From Quillaja saponaria (taxonomy: Eukaryota > Streptophyta > Magnoliopsida > Fabales > Quillajaceae): a stretch of 64,000 bases of DNA. Under the pieces are notes generated by a model. The model had not been told where the DNA came from and did no database searches. It saw only the letters and a list, made by a program, of their open reading frames with translations. Positions 24,280 through 35,800 of this stretch are shown here, in pieces; the first letter of the stretch is position 1; each line of letters begins with the position of its first letter. The stretch covers positions 5,270,001 through 5,334,000 of the forward strand of contig CM055611.1 in assembly GCA_029379385.1 (NCBI GenBank), in the 5' to 3' direction. The position numbers and the translations under genes were made by a program.

Positions 24280-25770
24280 ATGGACATATCTAACCATCTA
24301 TATATGGACCATATTTATGAACCAATTATATATGAGATTATGGAGACCACATATATATGGTCGGAATGTATATTATATATAAAAGGGTATTGTTATGTAA
24401 ATTATAAATATTGTTTAGTATATTATAAATGCACTGAAAGACAAAAATAAAATTACTATATCTTTTTATATTTTAGTTCACGTAATAATATTTTGTAATG
24501 CACACAATACTACCCTATAAAAATAGCTTAATTGTTAATAAACTATTTTGCTATAAATAAACCATTTTAAAAAAAAATTCTTCCCTAATTTAATATCATT
24601 AAGGTTGTGATTGTTTTAGCACTATTAATTTTATTTATTTTTAATAATTCTTGTCAATTTTAATAAATCTATAATTTTTTTAATAATTATGTATCAATAA
24701 CAATTAAGATTGACTTTCTCAATGTTTTTGTTTAATAAGTTTATGATAATTTTTTAAGTTCTTCTCAAATTTATTATGAATTAAAAGAAATATCAAGAGT
24801 ATAGTTTTCATGATTATAATATTATTCTTTTAATTTAATTTATATTTTTATTTTATATTTTAAAAATAATTATATGTCAATAATAGTTGACATTGAATTT
24901 TTCTATTTTTTTTTATTAATAAGTTTCTAATAATTATAATATTTTTTAGTTCCTCTTAAATTTATGAATTATTATTTTTAAACATGATGAATTAAAATAT
25001 ATATATATTAAGAGTACAGTTTCCATAATTATAATGTTATTGTTTAAATTTTAATTATTCTTCCATCTTAAGAATTAATATTTATATATATATATATATA
25101 GGTATGTATAGATTTTTGTATTTAATTTCTTTGTTAAATTTATCTATTTGTTTATAAATATAAAAAGTGATTTAGTAGATGAAATTGTATTTTCTTAAAT
25201 ACCTTTATGAATTTTTACTATGACATAAATACTTTTTAGGTGTTATTTTTACTTCAAATGGACTATTTATTTTATTTTATTTTATTTTATTACTTCTTTT
25301 CCAATTCTTCAAATTAATAGGATTGTAATTGTTTTATGACTATTGATATTTTTTGGCCTAATATTTTTTAATATTAATAAATCTATAATATATCAATAAA
25401 TCAATAATAATTAAGATTGAATTTCTAAATCTTTTATCTAATAGGTTACAAAAAATTATAATATTAGAAATTAATTTTAAAAAGTTGCTATAAATTAAAA
25501 TAAATGAGTATCATTTTTATTATTAATTATTGCATTAATTCTTCTTCCATCTTTAAAATTTTTAAATAATTATATTTTTATATTATGTATTAAATTTTTA
25601 TTGGATCTATCTATTTGTTTAATGTCATTAATATGAAATATTATTTATTATTAATTTCTTGAACATATATGGATATATCATAAACAAGATTCAATTACAA
25701 CGTGTGTGCCACGAAAGTTAATATATATATACACTCCTCTCTTTTCAACTTTTAAACAAGAAATATATCT
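23546..25770. other. AT-rich spacer 3' of the first ceQORH gene
   Basis: No gene found. It holds a long (TA)n microsatellite at 24236-24277, a smaller one at 25083-25101, (TTTTA)n at 25268-25291, and long AT-rich stretches with no recognisable coding potential. Confidence 0.6.
24236..24277. repeat. (TA)n microsatellite
   Basis: About 21 uninterrupted TA units, flanked by more loosely TATA-rich sequence. Apparent reading frames through it (runs of Ile-Tyr) are repeat artefacts. Confidence 0.95.
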
Positions 25771-25775
25771 TATTC

Positions 25776-25781
25776 TTTATT
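25776..25781 (-). terminator. Poly(A) signal AATAAA of the first ceQORH gene
   Basis: AATAAA on the minus strand about 34 bases downstream of the TAA stop at 25815. Position fits a near-upstream polyadenylation element, but such hexamers are common in AT-rich DNA. Confidence 0.4.
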
Positions 25782-25814
25782 ATTAAGTACCATGTTCATA
25801 CAATTTGTCCCTAC

Positions 25815-28146
25815 TTAAGGTTCCACAGTCATTTTCCCAGTAGCATGAACTTCAATACTCTTAGCCCAAGCATCTTCAACCTTGCTCAAGGAATATTTTG
25901 AGTCAATGACAACCTTGAGCTTTCCTTGGTTCACCAATCTAACAAGATACTCAATATTCTCAACCTTGGCATCTAAAAATAGAGGCACCAATTGCTTCCT
26001 AGACAAGGTAAGTTTCTTCAAAGCTACTCTGATCATAGTACTTGGTCGTGGTGTTACCTCAATTACTTTCCCATAATCGCTCAAATTAGGCTCGAAAGTT
26101 GACCAAGCTATGCAAGAAGCACAATTAATCACTGCATCATATTTCTTACCAGATGGACTCTTCAAATTTGCACCGTCTTGGGTCTTGTAGTCAATAACTT
26201 CATCAGCTCCTAAACTCCTCACAAACTCAATGTTGCGAGCACCACAAGTGGCAGTGACATGAGTGTTTCCAAGCTTTGATAATTGAGCTGCATACAAACC
26301 TACACCATCTGATGCAGCAGTGATCAAAAGGTTTCTCTTTGGACCACTTCCATTGAGTTTGATCCCGGCACATTGGGTGAGAGCATGGTGAGCTGTCAGA
26401 CCAGCGACAGGTATACCAGAACCTTCATGTGCTGAGACTTCTGAAGGTCTTTTGGCTACCAAGCTCTCTTTAGCAACAGCATACTCAGCTAGTTCACCTC
26501 CTTGCTGCCATAGATTTGTTTATGATTATGATAATTACAATTCACTTCACATTTTTAAGTAAAAATTTATGTATGGATGTGTCAATGTTATTCTTATATA
26601 TAACTAAATAAATTCTATAAGAATGCATAAAAAGACTGAAAGGAAAAGAATACTTGTGAAGTTGTAAAATCTTACAAAAGGGTCAAGCATAGCTATGACT
26701 TTGTCATTAGGTTTGAAATTTTGTATTCCTGACCCAACCTCTACTACCTCTCCTGCTAAATCTTGACCTGTTAAAATGATAGTTGTCTAATTAATTTTTA
26801 TTTTGTGAATCGAGAATCAAATGGAATCATAAGATTCGGTATAAATTACTCATATCATGTAAAATAAAATCTGTATATGTCACGCAAATAAAGGAAATGT
26901 TGTCCACAGAAACACTTGTGTTTGTGCAGTAATATATATACCAGGTATATATGGGAACTTGCGAGGGAAAAGTGGCCACAACATGCCCTTCTGAACTTTC
27001 CAATCAAAGGGATTTATGCTGGTTGCTTCTACTTTGATCAAAACCTCATCTTGCTGTGGTATGGGGATTGGAATTTCAACATGCTGCCACAAATTGAAGA
27101 TGAAATTTAAAATTACGAGTACTAACGAATGAAACATTTAAAGCATGCTTTGTAAATTCTTTGCATATAAAATTGTTGGAAATGTAATTTGAAATTCTAG
27201 AAAGATAAAGTAAGGCGGCAATGATAGTGGAGGCTTCAAGAAAGCTTTAATAAGGAGGTTATGTAATTATATAAATAGACATAAAGAGTGATGTGAGTAA
27301 AGTGAAAATAAGTCGAGTTAGCTCGTGAACTACTCGTTACTATGAAACTTTTTATAATTTTTAACAAAATTTCAAGAACTCTTAACGAACTGAGTTTGAG
27401 CTTTGGGTTAGGTTCGTTAACTCTTAATAAGGTTAGGCTCGTGAGCTCTTAACAAACACGAGCCGAGCTTGAGCTTCTCCAAAATTTGACTAGCCTAGCC
27501 GAGCCAAGCTGGGAACTTAACGAGCAGCCAAGCATTGCCAAAGCTCGTCTCAAGCTCAGCTTGTTGCCACCTTAGATGTAAAGAGTACGTCCCACATAGT
27601 GTAGTGAGGTCAATATCCTCCCAGACCCATGCCCAAAAAGATATTGTGTCACTCCCTTGTTACCAAATAAAATTCTATTTTTGTCCACAATATTACTTTG
27701 CTATTTGAGAGGTATTAATTTTTCAACAATAATAAGTAGTCTTTTTTTTCTTTTTTTTTTCTAACAAAATAAATAGTTAAATTACACTTTTCCGCCCCAT
27801 AATTTTTTTTTCCATTTTTATATCGTGAGAAGTTTTAAATTTAAAATATAACCCAAAAAAACTAAAGAAGTATTATTAAAAAAAGTTGAGAAGTGCAACC
27901 TAGAGAATCAAATAGATAGTTACTTGATTATCTGTTGCCCGTAATAGAATGTAGACAATTCACTATAACTTGAGCCCATTATAGTAGTCTCTGTAACAAT
28001 ACTGAAAAATGATAGATTTCATTATATTCATCAAGGAAGAAGAAGAAATACTATTCAGAATACTTGAGATAATAAACCTGTAACTCAGCAGGTCCACCAC
28101 CATAGCCATTGTACTGAACCGCATGCATCAGCTTTCTTGCTGCCAT
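25815..28146 (-). CDS. Quinone oxidoreductase homologue, ceQORH type, copy 1 (330 aa, 4 exons)
   Basis: Exons on the minus strand: 28146-28078, 27083-26942, 26767-26676, 26504-25815. All introns are GT-AG with consistent phases and no internal stop. The start MAARKLMHAVQYNGYGGGPA and end GKMTVEP mark the plant chloroplast-envelope quinone oxidoreductase homologue family (ceQORH, about 329 aa in Arabidopsis), a zinc-free MDR reductase. Known of the family: NADPH-dependent reduction of quinones or reactive alkenals, and import to the inner plastid envelope without a cleaved transit peptide. Seen: a GroES-like N-terminal half, then a Rossmann domain. Odd: the cofactor motif AASGGVG of the sister genes is AASDGVG here (about residues 164-170), with further changes (NCASCIAWS; QLSK). 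Compact introns (994, 174 and 171 bases). Most divergent of the three tandem copies; whether it still binds NADPH is open. Confidence 0.88.
27290..27580. repeat. Small GAGCTCG-rich MITE-like repeat in intron 1 of copy 1
   Basis: The block is built from CTCGTGAGCTC / GAGCTTGAGC motifs in both orientations, ending CAAGCTCAGCTTGTTGCCACC. This texture is typical of small non-autonomous DNA elements in plants. Ends and target duplication could not be fixed. Confidence 0.4.
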
Positions 28147-28599
28147 ATTTTTTTATTAGAAGAAAAAAATACTTGAAGAGATCGGTAATGTGAGTACTGG
28201 GTTGCCTCTGTTCGCAAGGCAATTATAAAAGCGTGAAATAGTGTGTATATATATATTGAATGATCACATGAATGTTCAGGTGTGCCAAACTTTTTAAAAT
28301 TTTAACTTATTACAAACACCTGCACCCTTTGATATGTACAATGTGTACTACTTTAATTGCAGAATCCTCGCTGTTTACATCATAACTTTTTACCAGGTCT
28401 TGGGAAGAATAAATACATTAGGTTTATTTACTATTTTAGCCTTTTAAAAAATTATATTGTTTCTCATTTTGATCTTAAAAAATTATTTCTTTTTAATTAA
28501 GTTTTTCAAGGTTTAATCTTTTATATTTTGATTTTTCGAGAATTAATTGTTTTCCAAAACTCGTAGGTTTAGATGGAAAACAATATACTTAGTTGATAT

Positions 28600-29060
28600 G
28601 GTTAACTAGTCCCTATAATTTTTTAATTTCATCATTTTAGTCCCTCGAATTTAAAAAATTAATGTCATCTTATACTTACAAAAACCACACAATGTGGTCC
28701 ATCTCTTCATGTGCCATTTATTTTAATTGGACTGAAGCCGATATGGACTAACGGGCTCCCATATGTTATTCAACACGGCACTACAAATCACCATATTATC
28801 CTTTAAAATAACATCCAACAATGTTTATGATAGGCTTGCATTTTGCTAAGAAACCTCTCTTGCGTGCCTAAAAAATGATTGTTACTCCACACTGGACTAC
28901 ATATGGGAGTCTGCTAGTCCAGGTCAGCTTCTGTGTATATGACGGGAGAGACCACATTATGTGGTTTTCATAAATATAAGGATAACATTTTAACTTTTTA
29001 AATTAAGGCGACTAAAGTGAATTATGAGTAAAATTATAAGGATTATATGTATAATTAAGC
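28600..29060. mobile_element. Long-TIR MITE (Mutator-like) between ceQORH copies 1 and 2
   Basis: Arms of about 100 bases are inverted repeats: left 28603-28702 (TCCCTATAATTTTTTAATT ... ACCACACAATGTGGTC) and right 28955-29054 (GACCACATTATGTGGTTTTC ... ATTATAAGGATTAT). The roughly 250-base middle has no reading frame. Long TIRs suggest a Mutator-type MITE, but the target duplication is not clear. Confidence 0.65.
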
Positions 29061-29347
29061 CATAATTTTATAATTTATTAAAAACTTGTTTTAGGAAAAA
29101 TTTAAGTGTAAATTTAAATAAATAAATCTATCTAACTAATGAGTCAATATTAATGTGATTTTGCCTTTCATATGCATTAATATTAATTTTTTTTCATCAT
29201 TTCCTAAATAATATTAGTTAATTTTGTTTTATTTCATAGTAATATATCTTAACTTAATTAAAAATTCAATTAAAATACAATAAATCATGGAAGAATAATT
29301 TTATTTTATTTTAAAAAATGAATCTTATGGGACCTAATTAAAAAATA

Positions 29348-32300
29348 CACTACGAGAAAAAACAATATTTGGTAGACGCAGATATACAAATTATAGTCAT
29401 CTGCAAACTCAGTTAAACAGATGCATTTATCGTAAAAGCATATAATACTATTTCTATCTACGCACACATAAAATCTACTTGTGTCTAGTTAAACAGACGC
29501 ATTTATTGTAAAAGCAGATAATACTATTTCTATCTGCGCACACATAAAATCTATTTGTGTTTAGGTCACAGACGCATAATCTAGATGCAAATGACAATTT
29601 ACAAAATATTGTGTCTGCATTATCTATTTTTGATAATACAAACGTAATATTTTGTAGGAAATTTATTTATGTATACATATTGTAGACGCATATAATTATA
29701 TGATAGACACATATTGAAATATTTAATTGTTAACATTTATTTACTTTTTTAATTTATACTTCTAAATATATGTTCAAAACACATTTTATATTTAAAATTA
29801 AACTAAAGCAATAACTAAATGTTATTGCTTTACATGTTACACTTAATCATTCTTAGTTTTCTTCTTCCTATACCTCTTTCTTACTTATTCATAACCATTT
29901 CAATAAGTTCTTCAAACTTTCTAATATTTAACAAGCAGTGTGAAATCATATATAGTCCTAAATATACAAATAATATAACAAAAATATTTAATTAAACACA
30001 CATGGTTGTATCAGTACTACCAGAATCATTGGGTGCTAATGATAATATGAAAAGAAACCAAAAACAACTAGCACTAGCATTATAAACTAAAAAAAATGGC
30101 AGCACGTGTACAAACAATTGCAGTCTAATTTATTAGTATAATTAAGTTTGATCAGTTTAATGTACTCAAGCAAAACCGTAGTTAGTACGAATGAATTGCA
30201 CCCTCAAGTAAAAACAGTCGAGTAGGGCAACAATCCTGAAAACAGCAAAACATTTAATTATAGTTGAAAGAGACCTGTACTTAGTAAGGACCCTCCGAAA
30301 ACAATAATTTTTGTCTGCACTGCTTCCTTGTTTCTCCACCAAGTGTTTATATTCCACATATTAAAAATTTCACGTGAACACATTTTATTTCCAAACCCAC
30401 ATATCTTTAAATGTTGGCAACTCTTATTACAATCCCCACAATTGGATTCACACCCCTTTTTTTTTTTTTATTCCTTTTTTTATCACAATAATTCTCTCGG
30501 TCACCATGCATCCACATCCCATAAACTTTAAAACTACTTAGTTAAAATTATACAAATCTCCTTTAGACATTGACAAAACAGAAAAAAAAAAAAGTTTACT
30601 CCATAATTGAACGAGATATTAAGCTGCAATTTTTTTGATGATGAAGACAGTGTGCTTCTTTTATCAATTCCTCATATTCTTGTCATGATAAACCAAATCT
30701 TTCAATAAGAACCTATACATGAACAAGTCCGAAATTTCACCAGTTCAATAGCTAGGGCTGTGCAAGGAACTCGGTATAACCGAAAATTCGAACCGAACCG
30801 GTCGTTCGGTTCAGTTAAATTCAGGTATTTTTCTTATTCGGCTCGATTCGGGTAGTTAAATTTAATACTCGTTATTTTCAGTTCGGTTAGGGGTAGTGAG
30901 ATAGATTGCACACAGGTACCCGTGGTTACCCGAAAATCAAAATATATAATTTCTTTTCTTTTTTTTGTTATTTTTAATGTATTGTTGTATTAATTTATAA
31001 TTTTGAATTTTTATTTGTGTTGAATATGTTAATATATTATTTTTTTGTATTTTTCTTTTATAATAACTAATGAATTTTAAAAGTATGAGGTTCAAAAACA
31101 AAAAAAATATAATTTTTAAATTAATTTTAGTGAAATATTGATAAATTTCGGGTAACCGAATACCCGAACTAAACTAGTCATATTTTTTCTGTTCGGGTAA
31201 TTTCAGGTAATACCTATTTTCGGTTTGGTGCGGTTCATCAATTTTATTACCCAAAAATTTATATTTGATTCAAAATTTATCACTACTGGACCGAACCGAT
31301 CCGTGCACACCCTTATCAATAGCTATACTACCTTAACAACCCTTACATACCCAATTTTTTTCTAGTACCCTTTGAGACCGTTTGTTCTCTACCTCTATCA
31401 ATTAGTGGGTTGGCCAAAAGGACCGCCATCCTCCCAAAAAAAGATAAACTACTTGAATGAAGAGTTATGAATTGTATCAGACACTCAATACTGTACCTTT
31501 CTTTATAACAAAACCAACCTTCAATTAACAACACATATATCTTATCTTTTTGCTGTCAACATTGCGCAAAAAACAGACATGGAACTTAAATGCCATGCTG
31601 CCCAATCTCTTTTTAATCTAATAGACCAAGTCAAAAATCATTTTGCTTACACCAGATAAAGAGAAGCAAGAGGCTCTAAGGGCATTCAAGAATAGAGAAA
31701 ATGAGAAATTTTAGTATTGACTAAAAATGGTTGAGATAGAAAAGAAAAAGACAGTAATAATAACAAGAAATTCATCCTCTTCTTCACTAACCCTGCAAGT
31801 AACCACCAGCAGCCAATCTCTGACCCTCACGCATGCCTTCCATTATTGTTGTACATATCATCACATGATATATACATGTACAGATCTGCTTTACTAAGCA
31901 GCCAGCCTCACACCCACAACCCCATTTCCACTTAATCAATTTGACAGATATTAATAGAATACATGCTTTCATCTACCAATTGAAAATAAATAAACATCAA
32001 CTGGTAACAAGAGAGTGTTAATAGTATAAACCTACTAGAACTTCCGATTGGGAGCTAAATCCAAATTACATCCTTTATGGAACCTGTGTAAGCATCATTG
32101 TATTGCTAAACCTTCAATTTCCATCTCTAAATTTATTCAATTTTTACTGACAACTTTACATGACCAAAATTCTAGAGGAGCAAAATGGATGATAAAAGAA
32201 AACAAAATACTTTGAACAGTCCAAGCAACTGGGTCTAAACAATTGCGAGGAAGCACAAATGGTGGCGAAGGAACATTGAATGCCTACCAGTGTAGAAGGA

Positions 32301-32590
32301 GCTCCAGTTTGAAGAAGCAATGGAGGGAAGAAGGACAAGAAAAACGCAGATTAGGTTTTAATTTAGAAAAAAGTATTCATGTCACTCAGACACAAGTACA
32401 TTATGTGACAAAAAGCAAGTACGTAAATTTATGAAATGTTAAGAAAAAAAATAATATTTCATATCTATGTCTGCAAGCAGACACAAATAAGCCTACAAAA
32501 AATGTCACCAATTAAACCAATATATACATCTACAAAATAGTATGAGAGTCTACGTTTAAATTTTTTAAACCATTATCTGCGTAAGCATTT
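29348..32590. mobile_element. CACTA-like fossil with subterminal repeats
   Basis: The left end CACTACGAGAAAAAACA resembles the CACTA (En/Spm) terminus CACTACAAGAAAA. Subterminal motifs repeat: AGACGCA, CAGATAATACTATTTCTATC (twice, 29440-29540) and GCACACATAAAATCTA. On the right, GTCTGCAAGCAGACACAAAT (32469-32488) echoes these. The exact right terminus and a 3-bp duplication were not found. No transposase is readable. A hAT MITE sits inside. Confidence 0.5.
30753..31315. mobile_element. hAT-type MITE with perfect 8-bp target duplication
   Basis: The flanks TCAATAGC at 30745-30752 and 31316-31323 are identical 8-mers. The ends are TIRs: TAGGGCTGTGCAAGG on the left, TAAGGGTGTGCACGG on the reverse complement of the right. 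Subterminal parts hold repeated CGGTTCGG / CCGAACCG and CGGGTAA motifs in both orientations. 563 bases, non-coding. TAGGG-type TIR plus 8-bp TSD is diagnostic of hAT. Confidence 0.85.
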
Positions 32591-32894
32591 ATGCATAAAA
32601 AAGATTGGTCAAACATTAGTAAATAGTTAAACACTGACTTTTGTATAAACACTGACTTTTGTTTGCATAACATTGCATATTTCCTACAAGTAAATAGGCA
32701 CAATAAGCATAGAAAAGAAAAAGGAAAGATATAAGAAAAGGAAGAGATGTAAGAAAAGAAGAAGAGGAAGAGATATAAATAGAATATATCTAAAACATTT
32801 GTAATCATGCCAACATTAATCAAATCCCCAATTTACTGTAACAAAATTTTATAATGCACATAAAGTTTACTGTTTCCGGGAAATACTATTGCAT

Positions 32895-35800
32895 CTAAGG
32901 TTCCACGATGATTTTCCCAGTAGCATGGCCATCAATACTCTTCGCCCAAGCATCTTCAGCCTTGCTCAAAGGATGTTTGGAGTCAATTATTGTCTTAAGC
33001 TTCCTTTCCTTGACCAAGTTAATGAGATAATCAAGATTCTCTCTCTTGGGAATCAAAACCAGAGGCACCAGCTTCTTTTTAGAGAAGCTAATTTTTTGAA
33101 GAGCAAATGTCATTAATGCAGTAGGGCTAGGAGTTATATCTATTACCTTCCCATTATCATTCAAATTAGGCTCAAAAGTTGACCACGGAGTGCTGGCTGC
33201 GCAGTGAATCACTGCATCATATTTTCGACCAGATGGGCTCTTCAGAGCTGCACCATCTGGAGTCTTGTAGTTAATAACCTCGTCTGCCCCTAACCTCTTC
33301 ACAAGATCCATGTTGCGAGCCCCACAAGTGGCTGTTACATGAGTGTTTCCTAGCTTTGCCAATTGAACTGCATACTGTCCTACACCACCTGATGCAGCAG
33401 TGATCAAAATGTTTGCCTGTGGTCCGGTTCCATCAAGTTTTATCCCAGCAGATTGGGTGAGAGCCTGGTGAGCAGTAAGACCTGCAACACCTAATCCAGC
33501 ACCTTCAGCAGCTGAGACTTCCAGTGGCCTTGCAGCTGTCACGCTTTCCTTAGCAACAGCATACTCAGCTAGCCCACCTCCATTCTGCCATACAGGATAT
33601 GCCGTGCAAAATACAAACATCTAGTTCAGTTCTTATAACATACAATAATTGGTTTAAGAGGGACTATTATTGCATGTGTATATTGTTAGAATTAATACTC
33701 CTTCTCTTTCTAGAATAATCTAGAGACATTGCAATATATTTGCGTTTAAAGTAAAGACAGCTACTATTAATTAGGTGTGAGTCATAATGCGTAGAAGTCT
33801 CTACTATGGCAGTGAAGACCATGCAATCATGTATAGCGTCTAGAATCATTCACACAGGCGGCTAAGGAGAAGATAATTAGTGTAAGACTGTTAAAAAGTC
33901 TAGGCTATTGTAGAAAGTGTAACGGCAATGAACTAAGGCTATAAATATGGAGTGAAAGCCTTTGTACATTGTAAGCAAAACTTCTGCCTTCTTGTATACC
34001 TTTCCAAAGATTAATAAAACTAATTTTTTCTATAAATCTTTTGAGTCCTAATATTTTCTCCTGCATACTAAAATTCTACCCACCAAATATCAAACCTCCA
34101 ATACAACTATTTCAACTAAATCCCAAATCAACTATCCAAATTAACCTAGCCTCCCTCACAGATGTAAAAGTGGTGTTAGAGCTTTGTTTGTTTAGTACTT
34201 GGGCAAAGGCTCACTATATCCATGGTTTTCTCATCTAGTCAATCCATTTCTCTACCAAGTTTTTCTGGCAAAAACTATGATTATTGGAACATCAAAATGA
34301 AGACATATTTTATGTCCTAACAGCTTATGGAATATTGTCCGTGATGGGATTGCTATTACACAAGATAAAACTATTCTCACAAATTCTCAGCAAGAGAAAT
34401 TGAATAAGGAGGAGCAAAGGGTTGCACATACGCTATATGCCATTCAACAGGCTTTAGCAGACAATATTTTTCAATAGATTTATTGGAATATGTTACAACA
34501 GGAATCTCTAGGTACTTCTAAGTACATGTAATTAAACTACAATCTCTAAAGAGGGATTTTGAGAATCTTAAAATGAAATTTTGATACTTGAACGTCTTTT
34601 ATTCAAGAATTAAAGAGATAATTAATCAAATAAAGGCCTATGGGATGATATTTCCAATATAAAAATAGTAGAAAAAATATTAATTACTGTTGTTAAGAAA
34701 TTTGATCATATTATTGTCATAATAAAGGAAACAAAAGATGTATCTACTATATCAGTAATAGAATTAATGGGCTCTCTTGAAGCTTTTGAAAATAGGATGA
34801 GTAGGCATCCATAAGAATTATTGGAGAGTGTCATTCAGTCTAAAACTAATATAAGGTCTTAAAAATCTAAATATAAAGTAGGAGATTCACAAGAAAAATT
34901 AAATGGAGAAGAAAAATATAACAATTAAGGTGAAAGGAAGTTAAAATATCCTCCATGTAGAATTTGTGAAAAAAAACAAACCACTTGGAGAAAAATTGTT
35001 GGAAGGGAAGCCACAATGCTGAGATTGAAAAAGGTTCAGCTATATTGAAAAAGACTATCGTTCTAAAGACAATCATCATATAAGTTATTCCGAAGATCAA
35101 GTCGACGCGGAGCAACATCACAGAGATGTAGAAAATACATTCTACATATGTCAAATTGGAACTAGAGTGATGTTACATGGCTCATTGATAGTGCTTGTAG
35201 TAATCACATGACATCAAACAAAAATGTCTGCTTAGAGCTTAACACATCATACCAATTTATCATTAAACTGGATGTCGATACTTGCACAATATATGATAAA
35301 ATTGATAAGAGCCCAAAGATAGCCGAAGTAAAGATGAGAGTAGAAATTTTCAACTCTATTAGATGTACGCTAAAAATCTAGTTATGAAAGCTCAAATTTA
35401 TGATTCATGACTGTGGCATAAAAGATTTGGACATTTCAACTTTTTAGTGTTGAAGACTCTCTATCAAAAGAGAATGATGCGAGATTTTCCAAGTAGCAAT
35501 GAAGTTGAAGGAGTTTATGAAGGTTGCATGCTAAGGAAGCAACGAAGTTAATCATTTCCTTCAAAAAGCACATTGAGGGCAAGAAAACTGTTGAAGCTCA
35601 TACATACAGATGTTTGTGGTCCTATGGGAACTCTTACCGACAATGAAAACAGGTACTTTAATCTTTTCATTGATAACTCTTCTAGAATGACATGGGTCTA
35701 CTTTATGCAAGAAAGATCTGAAGTATATATTCAAAATATTTAGAAAATTCATGAATCTTGTGGAGAAACAAAATAGTCATAAAATCAAGATGCTAAGGAG

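Noticed and set aside
24178..24450. A 90-codon frame with long Ile-Tyr runs
   Set aside because: It is the translation of the (TA)n microsatellite; no homologue or gene context.
25882..26076. Plus-strand frames opposite the last exons of the ceQORH genes (also at 32889-33116, 44640-44822 and 45151-45360)
   Set aside because: They are antisense shadows of the conserved 690-base exon.
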